DNA from: Methylotenera_A sp040387515
Lineage (GTDB): Bacteria; Pseudomonadota; Gammaproteobacteria; Burkholderiales; Methylophilaceae
Assembly (NCBI GenBank): GCA_040387515.1
Contig: JAZKDP010000002.1
Coordinates: 34,716 to 98,715, forward strand
DNA: 64,000 nucleotides
Reading direction: 5' to 3'
Of the stretch, positions 55,763 through 62,958 are shown piece by piece. Made by a program: the position numbers and the translations under genes. The notes beneath the pieces were generated by a model. The model ran no database searches and had not been told where the DNA came from. It worked only from the letters and a program-made list of their open reading frames with translations. Position 1 is the stretch's first letter, and each line of letters begins with the position of its first letter.

Positions 55763-56425
55763 TTAGCGCAATTTGACGGATGGCGATCGGGGCTTATTGC
55801 GTCTCATAAACCATGTATTGATTACGCCTACTACTCGAAAGTCATCATATTCAGACACGGTGACTGTAGGGAAATCTTCTGTTGAATGCGGGATTAATTG
55901 AGGATTGCCTTCTGGCGCATAGCCTAGATACTTAACGGTTTCCTTGCCATTAAATTCTGCCATGATGATATCGCCAGCCTTTGCATCTTTGGATCGATCA
56001 ACCACAGCCACAGTGCCAGGTAATAGCCCTGCAAGATTCATTGATAGTCCGCCTATGATTTTGAGGAAGGACATTTCAATATCGTCAATCAGATATTCTT
56101 TTATTTCTAACTCATCATCCATCCAGTCTTCGATCATATTACCGAAGCCAGCATCCAATTTTGTGCCACCCATTGGTAATGACAGATTATCTTTAAAACT
56201 TATTTGAAAGCTTTCGAGCTCGTTATAAAAGCTTTCATCTAAATCTGTATTGGCTTTGCGTGTTTTGTTATAGGCATCTAGAAAATTAAGGATGATTGGT
56301 TTTTGACTTTTTGGTACGCGAATGACAGATGTGGACTCTTTAAATTTGCCTGTACCTGACGGACGACCAAGAATCTCAGTAATAATCCGATTGGGTGTGG
56401 ATTTTGATTTATAATTATCTTCCAT
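55763..56425 (-). CDS. S24-family autoprotease, LexA/UmuD-like
   Basis: A 220-residue protein with a C-terminal S24 peptidase. The cleavage pair is A92-G93 (LDAGFG), the nucleophile S128 (GGLSMN) and the lysine K165 (ETVKYL); the Ser-Lys spacing of 37 equals that of LexA. The N-terminus lacks a LexA helix-turn-helix. It instead has GRPSGTGK and SVIRVPKSQKPIILNFLDAY, which resembles a ribbon-helix-helix strand and first helix. No umuC follows. It is probably a DNA-damage-sensitive regulator of the element. Confidence 0.8.
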   Translation of the reverse strand: MEDNYKSKSTPNRIITEILGRPSGTGKFKESTSVIRVPKSQKPIILNFLDAYNKTRKANTDLDESFYNELESFQISFKDNLSLPMGGTKLDAGFGNMIEDWMDDELEIKEYLIDDIEMSFLKIIGGLSMNLAGLLPGTVAVVDRSKDAKAGDIIMAEFNGKETVKYLGYAPEGNPQLIPHSTEDFPTVTVSEYDDFRVVGVINTWFMRRNKPRSPSVKLR

Positions 56426-56426
56426 A

Positions 56427-56447
56427 CAATTATTGTAACAATAATTG
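56427..56447. promoter_or_regulatory. Palindromic operator before the S24 gene
   Basis: CAATTATTGT and ACAATAATTG form perfect 10-bp arms around a single base, ending one base before the ATG. There is no ribosome-binding site, so the message may be leaderless. It is probably bound by the S24 protein itself. Confidence 0.7.
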
Positions 56448-56512
56448 CGACTTAAAATAAGGATTACCTGAACTTAATTATTGGATTTTAAAATATATTA
56501 GATTCAAATTTA

Positions 56513-59500
56513 TTAATTAACTATATTTAATTGAGTGCCAGATTTTAGTTTAATATTTATTGCAATTGAACCTCTAAAAGTAAAGCCAAGTGTATATTCA
56601 ACTGCATGCCCGACTTTCATCAATTGCCATTCTGTTGATTTAATTCCATCTTGTTTGAAAAATACGTTAAAACGTAATTCGCTCGAGGCGATGAAACCGA
56701 AACCAGCTTGTTTGGACAAGATTTTTCCTGAATATCTTAGTTCAGATCCGTCAGAATTTAAAACTGGGAAAAATTGATTGTCCCGTAAAGGCAAGTAAAC
56801 TCTTTGTAATTGTATGAATTCATTCTTTCCCCTAGCTAAATCCCCATAAAGCAAATTGCATCTAGCAAATAGAAATCTAGCTTCATAATGGCTATCCCCA
56901 TCTGAAAAGCTACGTCTTAAAAATGATAGGATTGTAGCTGAATTAGCAAATTCATCTGTCTTAATAAGCATTTTTGCTAAAGATAAACTAGCCAGCTTGT
57001 CATTAGGAGATGCCAAAACTGCTGTACGTATAACATCCATAGCAACGTCTTTTTTATCATTTGAATATAATGCTTCTGCATAAATTCTAGTAATTGCAGA
57101 GTTGCTTGGATTTTTTTTATGAAAACTTTCCAAAACTAAAATTGCTAATGGCTGTTTTCCAATTACTTTTAAAAAGTCAGAACGTAGCTTTGTCATCGGA
57201 GCATCATTAGGGCTTTTTAATAACTGTTCGTCAATCAACTTTGATAGTTCAGATGTAATTCTAATAATTGATTCTTCACCTAAATTTTTATGTTCTTTCT
57301 CAGATTGCTCTTTTTTATGATCAAAGTAATCTCGTAGTTCATCCATTAGAACTAAGCCGAGTAAATGCTCTGGATATGAGCTGTCGTTTTTGGAAACTTG
57401 TGGCTTTAAAATACTTCGAGCATCAGCACGATATCTTTCTCGTTCAATGGGTGAAGTGGCTGATAATGCTCTTTTCCTTAATAGATTAGCTTTTGTATGT
57501 TGAATGCTAGCATCTTTATATCCCTCTTCTTGTATTGCTATTTCTGCAAGCCTTAAAAGTTCATTAGCTGTTTCATCATTACCATTAACGTGATTAAGTT
57601 CTAATATTGCTTTTTGGTGGTAAAGATATGAGGTTGGTGGGGTAGCTTTTTCAGCAGCATCAAATACTAATAATGCTAAATCTTTACGCTCAAATAACTC
57701 CGCAAGCCGTTTGCCCTTAACTAATTCAAAAAAAGCTTTTCGATCACTTGAATAGTCAAGATCAATTTTGTTGAGAATTCTAATTAATTGATACGCACGA
57801 GCATCAGGATCACTAATGCTTAACGAGAATATCATTTTTGATATTTCCTGATGTCTGCTTTTGTAAACATAATCACGATATTTTGCATCGTAATTTATTC
57901 TTACAACTCTTGCCAACGGACCATTTAAAAAATCGTTTAATACTGTTATTTTAAATCCAGATATTCTCGAAATTAATCCTGCGCGAACTCCTACGCCAGA
58001 TTGATGAAGCGTACAAATATCTAAATATAATTGCTGCGCTTCCCTAGGTATTATTTTTTCAAATTCTGTTGTCAAAATGCTTTCGAAACTGTCTCCGAAA
58101 GTGATTTCATGTAAAGCAACTAGTAGCTGCTGACCATAAAATTTAGCTATAAATACTTGTTTCTCGTCATCCGTATATTGCTCCAATGGTCCTAATATTT
58201 TGAATTTTGACAACTTTTCTAAAAGTGGTCCTACTTCTCCACTTTCTAAATCAAATAACTCGAAATCTTTAGTGATATTTTTTAAAAGACTTTTCCCATA
58301 AATTGACAGTTCATTTGTACGTGCAGTTGCGATTATAGTTATTGGAACATTTTCAATTTTTGCGCGTTCTAATAAAATATCGATTTCATCCTGAAACTCT
58401 ATCGAATCATCTACAAATAGATAAATCCTAGAATTAACTAACTGTTGTAATTCTAAGATTAAATTGGATCTTAGTATCGCGCCTTCTTTTAAAAATACAG
58501 TTAACGGTTGATCTAAAAGTCGGCTAGTTTCTAATGCAAGTCTTTTTAAAAATACGGATTTACCACATCCTGCATATCCTTTGATTAAAAACAACTTCGG
58601 CTGATCACTCTTCAAAGTATCCATTACAGCTGTATTTAGTAATTGAGATAAAAGTTGTCTATGTATATCTAAATTGTTATAAATCGGGTTGAAAGAAACA
58701 TCTAAACCTGAATAAAACCCTTTTGGATCAACGGCACTCATCGCTGGCATGTCCACTTCCACGTGAAACAGTTCTTCTGTGAGGTACTGTAATAAACTAT
58801 TTGAAGGGTTGTCGTGTGACGGGATAAATTTGGCGATTGACAAACTATTGCGTGTAAAATGTTGCGCCAACATGCGCTGGGCAAGTGGGATTTCTTCTTC
58901 AAGTCTGGTTAAAAAATTCTCAAAATTCGAAGCAAATGGAGTAATTCGTCTTGATTGCCAAAATCTGGTGAGAATACTGTCAAACTCTAAATCAACATAC
59001 AAATATGAATCTCGCTGTTGACTCGTATCGCCAATGTCGAACAGAATGTCTTTTATATTTTCGTCATTCAAGCTGTATCCACAAAAAATAATTGGATGTT
59101 GTGTAGCCCATTCAGTGAAAGTTTTTACTAAATGTTCCCTGCCTTTTTTAAATTTTGAATATTCGTTTGAATCTAAAACTAATGGCACTTTAATATCAGC
59201 ATAATTGGTTATGCACCCATGAAGCTTTAGATAGGGAACACTGTTTTGTTCTGATAAAGCGGCTTCTAATTCATCACCGTCTTTTGTTACAGGCATCAAT
59301 TTTTGAAGTGGTTTATCGCACTCTTCGTATGCTCTTTCGATGACCAAATCATAATTTGTTGTAACTATTGCTCGCCAACGGAATTTTGCAATTTTTAAGT
59401 GAAATGGTGCAGGTCTCAAATTTATAAATGTTTCTCTTATAAATGATTGCACTTTAACTAAGGATGCATCGCTTCGAGCTAAATCAGCTACAGTCATTAA

Positions 59501-59695
59501 AGATTTATCTTTGTGCTTACCTTCTAAAAAAGTATCGGAAAGCTTATTTTTGAGTGCTTCTCCGTGAATTCTAGTTTGAATTCCATTCACTAAAGCATTG
59601 AAACATGCCCCAGATCCTAAAAAAAGAATAGCATCTCCAGATTCTATTGCGTGCTTTATTGGATTTGGAAGGCTATTTGTCATATTCGATTCCAT
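56513..59695 (-). CDS. SIR2-STAND-repeat protein with cold-shock-like C-terminus
   Basis: A 1060-residue protein. Residues 15-270 are a SIR2-type domain: LFLGSGA (24-30), VTTNYD (111-116, catalytic Asn114), KLHG (157-160, His159) and FCGYSLNDENI (204-214). Next is a STAND-like ATPase with Walker A GYAGCGKS (373-380), LFVDD (426-430) and ATART (456-460). A long helical repeat region (about 640-960) resembles TPRs. The end (about 988-1055) looks like a cold-shock OB fold (AGFGFIAS, NVFFK, RGSIAINIKL). SIR2-STAND proteins (Avs5-like) deplete NAD on sensing phage, so defence is the likely role. Confidence 0.8.
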   Translation of the reverse strand: MESNMTNSLPNPIKHAIESGDAILFLGSGACFNALVNGIQTRIHGEALKNKLSDTFLEGKHKDKSLMTVADLARSDASLVKVQSFIRETFINLRPAPFHLKIAKFRWRAIVTTNYDLVIERAYEECDKPLQKLMPVTKDGDELEAALSEQNSVPYLKLHGCITNYADIKVPLVLDSNEYSKFKKGREHLVKTFTEWATQHPIIFCGYSLNDENIKDILFDIGDTSQQRDSYLYVDLEFDSILTRFWQSRRITPFASNFENFLTRLEEEIPLAQRMLAQHFTRNSLSIAKFIPSHDNPSNSLLQYLTEELFHVEVDMPAMSAVDPKGFYSGLDVSFNPIYNNLDIHRQLLSQLLNTAVMDTLKSDQPKLFLIKGYAGCGKSVFLKRLALETSRLLDQPLTVFLKEGAILRSNLILELQQLVNSRIYLFVDDSIEFQDEIDILLERAKIENVPITIIATARTNELSIYGKSLLKNITKDFELFDLESGEVGPLLEKLSKFKILGPLEQYTDDEKQVFIAKFYGQQLLVALHEITFGDSFESILTTEFEKIIPREAQQLYLDICTLHQSGVGVRAGLISRISGFKITVLNDFLNGPLARVVRINYDAKYRDYVYKSRHQEISKMIFSLSISDPDARAYQLIRILNKIDLDYSSDRKAFFELVKGKRLAELFERKDLALLVFDAAEKATPPTSYLYHQKAILELNHVNGNDETANELLRLAEIAIQEEGYKDASIQHTKANLLRKRALSATSPIERERYRADARSILKPQVSKNDSSYPEHLLGLVLMDELRDYFDHKKEQSEKEHKNLGEESIIRITSELSKLIDEQLLKSPNDAPMTKLRSDFLKVIGKQPLAILVLESFHKKNPSNSAITRIYAEALYSNDKKDVAMDVIRTAVLASPNDKLASLSLAKMLIKTDEFANSATILSFLRRSFSDGDSHYEARFLFARCNLLYGDLARGKNEFIQLQRVYLPLRDNQFFPVLNSDGSELRYSGKILSKQAGFGFIASSELRFNVFFKQDGIKSTEWQLMKVGHAVEYTLGFTFRGSIAINIKLKSGTQLNIVN

Positions 59696-59797
59696 TAATT
59701 GTTTTAGTTTTTGGTGAATTTATATTGAATCTTAATATAACTTAATAAGTTTGCTAAAAGTTATTTTGAAGCTAGTTATAAAGTGTAAGAGCTTGCA

Positions 59798-60367
59798 TCA
59801 AACCATGTTAACTGCGGTTCGTTTCATTTCATCATTAACGTCAATATATAACTGAGTTGTTACTATACTTTTATGTCCTGCTAGAGATTGTAATACTCTT
59901 ACACTTATGCCTTTATTAGCCAACTGAGTTATAAACGTTCTTCTCCCACTATGACTAGTTGCACCATAAATTCCAGCACTTTCGTACATACGCCTAAATT
60001 TTTGTACCAATGCGTTAGGATTGAATTTCTTTCGTGTCTTTTGAGATATAAACAATGGCTTGCTATCATCGGTTGGGTCAAGTGTGGAAATATAAATATT
60101 CAGTTCATTACAAAGCTTAAGTCCAATCATAACCATTCTATGGTTTTTACCTTTCGTTTGTTCTGGCTTAAGTCGTATTTCATCCATAATTGTTCCTTCC
60201 AGCGTTAATACATCGCTAATCTTTAAAGCAGCTATTTCACCAACTCGCATTCCAGACCAAAAACTTAGTAAGATCATTGCCCTATCACGAGCTGAATATC
60301 GAGTTGGCTTGATTGAATCTAGTACCTGTTCTAATTGTGAAATAGTTAATGATTTAGCTTGTGGCAT
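59798..60367 (-). CDS. Compact tyrosine recombinase
   Basis: A 189-residue phage-integrase-family catalytic domain without the usual core-binding domain, like FimB/FimE in size. The whole active site is present: Arg41 (GMRVGEI), Lys in TKGKNHR, His139-x-x-Arg142 (HSGRRTF), His165 (GHKS) and nucleophile Tyr174 (QLYID). It is the second recombinase of the island, near its right end. It could invert or excise a segment. ATG 60367 is chosen over a TTG at 60370. Confidence 0.87.
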   Translation of the reverse strand: MPQAKSLTISQLEQVLDSIKPTRYSARDRAMILLSFWSGMRVGEIAALKISDVLTLEGTIMDEIRLKPEQTKGKNHRMVMIGLKLCNELNIYISTLDPTDDSKPLFISQKTRKKFNPNALVQKFRRMYESAGIYGATSHSGRRTFITQLANKGISVRVLQSLAGHKSIVTTQLYIDVNDEMKRTAVNMV

Positions 60368-60419
60368 CAAAATAACATATATAATTCAATGGGTTATATT
60401 ATATAATAGCCTTAGTTAA

Positions 60420-60445
60420 TGTAACATAATTATCAAAATGTTACA
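60420..60445. promoter_or_regulatory. Inverted repeat between tyrosine recombinase and DUF6641-like gene
   Basis: TGTAACAT and ATGTTACA flank a 10-base spacer in the divergent gap. Its TGTAACA/TGTTACA cores are like the centre of the operator before the S24 gene, so one regulator may bind both. Confidence 0.45.
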
Positions 60446-60539
60446 TTTTCTTGATTTGAATTTTAAAATTCATATCAATTCATTCACTCGTATTAAAAAT
60501 ACCAGTGATTTTATTAAATTCGTTATTGGAGATTTTAAA

Positions 60540-60977
60540 ATGGGTTATTTAGATGGTTTAAAAGTAATAGCTGCAAGTAGACCTGCAAACTTATCACCAA
60601 CATTACAAAGGCGGAGCAATTTATTAAATAAATTAGGTCATCAATTTGAGTGCGCAAAAGCTAAATCAGAAGGCTCTGATTATTTCGTACAAAGTTTTAA
60701 GTCTTTTAAACTTGAAACTGGTCAACGTGAACAAGTTGAATGGCAACGTAGAATTAAGCCTTGGTGGTATATAACACCAGAAGGAAAAGTTATTTTTGAA
60801 GTGAGGTATGCAAATAAAAGGATTGAATTGCAGAAAGGGAAGACTGGTATTGAGGTTGATAATCTTGAAACTTTAATTCCTGCAATAGAGCTTTTGAAGA
60901 AGGCTGTAGAAAATGGTGAATTAGATAGCACTCTTAGTAATACAGCTAAAACAATCAGATCAGAAATAGCAAAATAA
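60540..60977 (+). CDS. DUF6641-like small protein
   Basis: A 145-residue basic protein beginning MGYLDGLKVIAASRPANLSPTLQ..., with WQRRIKPWWYITPEGKVIFEVRYANKRIELQKGK and a helical end (IPAIELLKKAVENGEL). It resembles the DUF6641 family, usually on plasmids and integrative elements next to integrases; that recall is not certain. The start follows TGGAGA by 8 bases; the frame extends 102 bp further upstream without support. Function unknown; a replication accessory or DNA-binding role is possible. Confidence 0.6.
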   Translation: MGYLDGLKVIAASRPANLSPTLQRRSNLLNKLGHQFECAKAKSEGSDYFVQSFKSFKLETGQREQVEWQRRIKPWWYITPEGKVIFEVRYANKRIELQKGKTGIEVDNLETLIPAIELLKKAVENGELDSTLSNTAKTIRSEIAK

Positions 60978-61070
60978 CCATTCCTAAATCATATTGCCCA
61001 GCAACAGTGCATAAGTTAATAGTCTGTGCACGTCATGAGCAAAAACACTCACTGGCACAATTCGATGCCT

Positions 61071-61202
61071 TCAAGTGATTATAAAATTAATAGTACACAG
61101 TATAGTAAAGCTTGGCAAGCCATTTGCAAGATGGACTTCGACAACTACTTCTGGCGCATCCATGCCATTTAAGGCGCGGCTGTGCAAAACGGCTAGATTC
61201 AT
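61071..61202 (-). pseudogene. comM: ComM, 5' fragment
   Basis: The ATG at 61202 opens MNLAVLHSRALNGMDAPEVV, then VEVHLANGLPSFT, the known ComM N-terminus. After Thr the frame runs into island DNA and stops within 11 codons. Only 32 native codons remain (61107-61202). It keeps the native promoter side and overlaps the ubiK stop by four bases (ATGA), so it is probably still translated as a useless 43-residue peptide. Confidence 0.95.
61088..61106. repeat. Right attachment junction of the island
   Basis: On the minus strand comM sequence CCAAGCTTT is followed by AC and then TATACTGTGTACTATTA, the mirror arm of the left junction (15 of 17 positions). Confidence 0.85.
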
Positions 61203-61441
61203 TTTTGCTTGATCTGCGCTTCGAGCGCTGCAAGTTTTATTTCCAAGCTGTCCAGTTGCTCGCGAGCATGCCGCAACACCTCCGCTTGCACGTCAAATTC
61301 TTCACGCGTCACAAGCTCCATTTTGGTGAGCGCGCCCTTAATTAGTGCATGGACATTTTTATCTACATCGGCCAAAGGGGATGATTTAACTATGTCTTTG
61401 ATTTTATTTGATAATTCTTGAAATTGTGGTGAATTCAACAT
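61199..61441 (-). CDS. ubiK: Ubiquinone-biosynthesis accessory factor UbiK
   Basis: An 80-residue coiled-coil protein of the YqiC/BMFP family (LSNKIKDIVKSSPLADVDKNV, VTREEFDVQAEVLRHAREQLDSLEIKLAALEAQI). It supports aerobic ubiquinone synthesis with UbiJ. It overlaps the comM start by ATGA, the conserved ubiK-comM order. Confidence 0.92.
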   Translation of the reverse strand: MLNSPQFQELSNKIKDIVKSSPLADVDKNVHALIKGALTKMELVTREEFDVQAEVLRHAREQLDSLEIKLAALEAQIKQK

Positions 61442-61548
61442 AATGTTTTCTCGGTATTTTGATGCAGTTTAACAGATTTTTAGGGTTGATTAATAATGAT
61501 AAGTTTATCAGTAAAAAATATAACACATTGATTTTTATAGTTATTTTG

Positions 61549-61566
61549 TTGGCACGCGCCTTGCTA
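61549..61566 (+). promoter_or_regulatory. Sigma-54 promoter of the torF-glnK-amtB region
   Basis: TTGGCACGCGCCTTGCTA fits the TGGCAC-N5-TTGC consensus with GG and GC at -24 and -12. It lies 55 bp before the porin ATG. Such promoters need NtrC-type activation and respond to nitrogen limitation. No NtrC site was recognised by eye. Confidence 0.88.
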
Positions 61567-61620
61567 GTCAATATCGTGGTTAGAACTACTTAATTTTCAC
61601 AACACATTAGGGGATACACA

Positions 61621-62532
61621 ATGCGTAATTCATTATTATCGATTGCCGTACTTAGCGCACTCGCCGTACCAACATTTTCTTATGCTGCAGAAGAAGCTGC
61701 GCCTGCTGCTGAAGCCGCACCAGCATCAAGCTTTACAGCAACATCAAACGTCGGCTTTGTATCTGATTACTATACACGCGGTATTTCACAATCATGGCAC
61801 AAGCCAGCAGTTCAAGGTGGTTTTGATATTGCACACTCTAGTGGCTTGTTTGTTGGTGTATGGGGTTCAACTGTTTCACCAAACACCTTTCCAGACGCCT
61901 CAGTTGAGCTAGACCTTTATGGTGGCTACAACGGTACGATTGATGCAGTTGAAGGCTTGGGTTACTCAGTAGGTGCTATTGGTTATTTTTATCCGGGCGG
62001 AAGCTGGAAAAAATATAACTTCCAAGGCGCGGCTAATCAAACTCCTGATGGCGGTCGCTGGGATACTTATGAAGCAAACGTTGGTTTATCATACAAATGG
62101 ATCAGTGCTAAAGCATCTGTGACTTTAGGCGATTGGTTTGGTGCTGAGAAGAAAACAGGTTGGGATGGCGGCACTAGCGGCACAACTTACTTAGAATTAA
62201 ATGCTGCGTATCCATTGCCATGGTACGGCTTGACATTGATTGGTCACGTTGGTCACTTAAACGTATCAGGCAAACTTGATTTATCACAAGCTAGTAGTGC
62301 CAACGCTTTGAATGAAGATGATCCTGACTATACTGACTATAAAATTGGTTTAAGTAAATCATTTAAAGTGGCTGGTTCTGAAGGTTGGAATGCTGGTGTA
62401 TATTATGTAGGTGCTAGTGACACTGGTTACTGGAGCACTCGTGGCTTTGGCGGTGCAAGTTTTAACGGTAGTTTTGAAGTTAAAGATTTATCTGACAACC
62501 GTTGGATTGCAACAATTGGTCGTGTATTCTAA
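61621..62532 (+). CDS. TorF-family outer-membrane porin
   Basis: A 303-residue protein with a signal peptide (SIAVLSALAVPTFSYA), an Ala/Glu linker, and the family start SNVGFVSDYYTRGISQSWHKPAVQGGFDI. The rest alternates beta strands and turns, ending in aromatic ATIGRVF as in porins. The TorF group (TIGR02001) is often linked with ammonium transport genes. An AGGGG box precedes the ATG. It may let ammonium, urea or other small nitrogen compounds through the outer membrane; that is inference from context. Confidence 0.87.
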   Translation: MRNSLLSIAVLSALAVPTFSYAAEEAAPAAEAAPASSFTATSNVGFVSDYYTRGISQSWHKPAVQGGFDIAHSSGLFVGVWGSTVSPNTFPDASVELDLYGGYNGTIDAVEGLGYSVGAIGYFYPGGSWKKYNFQGAANQTPDGGRWDTYEANVGLSYKWISAKASVTLGDWFGAEKKTGWDGGTSGTTYLELNAAYPLPWYGLTLIGHVGHLNVSGKLDLSQASSANALNEDDPDYTDYKIGLSKSFKVAGSEGWNAGVYYVGASDTGYWSTRGFGGASFNGSFEVKDLSDNRWIATIGRVF

Positions 62533-62553
62533 TTTTTCCATTCAACTCAAACA

Positions 62554-62583
62554 GGGTAGGTTAGTGACACTGCTAACCTACCC
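62554..62583 (+). promoter_or_regulatory. Hairpin between the porin gene and glnK
   Basis: GGGTAGGTTAG and CTAACCTACCC form an 11-bp stem with an 8-base loop. There is no T-run after it, so a processing or partial-attenuation site seems more likely than a full terminator. Confidence 0.65.
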
Positions 62584-62607
62584 ATTACCTACCAACGGGA
62601 GAACAAC

Positions 62608-62946
62608 ATGAAATTTGTATCCGCAATTATCAAGCCTTTTAAGCTTGATGAAGTGCGTGAAGCCTTGTCGAATATAGGCGTACAAGGCATCACTGTCACA
62701 GAAGTGAAAGGGTTTGGTCGTCAAAAAGGCCATACTGAGCTATACCGTGGTGCAGAATATGTAGTGGATTTTTTACCTAAAGTAAAACTCGAGATCGCCA
62801 TCAAAGATGACATGCTAGACCAAGTGGTGGATGCGATTGAGAAAGCTGCTGCAACTGGCAAAATTGGCGATGGCAAGATTTTTGTCTTCAATCTAGAACA
62901 AGTTTATCGCATCCGTACCGGTGAAACCGGGCCTGAAGCGCTATAA
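62608..62946 (+). CDS. glnK: PII signalling protein GlnK
   Basis: A 112-residue PII trimer subunit. It has the T-loop KGHTELYRGAEYVVDF with the uridylylated Tyr51, and GKIGDGKIFV. It senses 2-oxoglutarate, ADP/ATP and nitrogen state and blocks AmtB. Named GlnK because it lies 12 bp before amtB. A GGGAGA box precedes the start. Confidence 0.95.
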   Translation: MKFVSAIIKPFKLDEVREALSNIGVQGITVTEVKGFGRQKGHTELYRGAEYVVDFLPKVKLEIAIKDDMLDQVVDAIEKAAATGKIGDGKIFVFNLEQVYRIRTGETGPEAL

Positions 62947-62958
62947 GGGGCATATAAA

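Larger units (their letters stand above)
45330..61106. mobile_element. Integrative island inserted in comM
   Basis: The comM reading frame stops matching at 45330-45331 and resumes at 61105-61106, with the same GT (AC on the comM strand) at both junctions, so the element is about 15.78 kb. Inside lie a large serine recombinase at the left end, an arsenic operon, a primase-helicase and HUH protein, an S24 regulator, a SIR2-STAND protein and a tyrosine recombinase. Base composition is visibly more AT-rich than in the flanks. No conjugation genes are seen, so it may be mobilisable, phage-satellite-like or plasmid-derived. Confidence 0.93.

Noticed and set aside
56427..56447. LexA box upstream of the S24 gene
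   Set aside because: The palindrome lacks the CTGT-N8-ACAG pattern, so it is called an element-specific operator instead.
60978..61080. GC-richer stretch with a 23-codon minus-strand frame from GTG (VPVSVFAHDVHRL...)
   Set aside because: It might be a remnant of a gene or insertion sequence, but it is too short to identify and has no supporting start signal.
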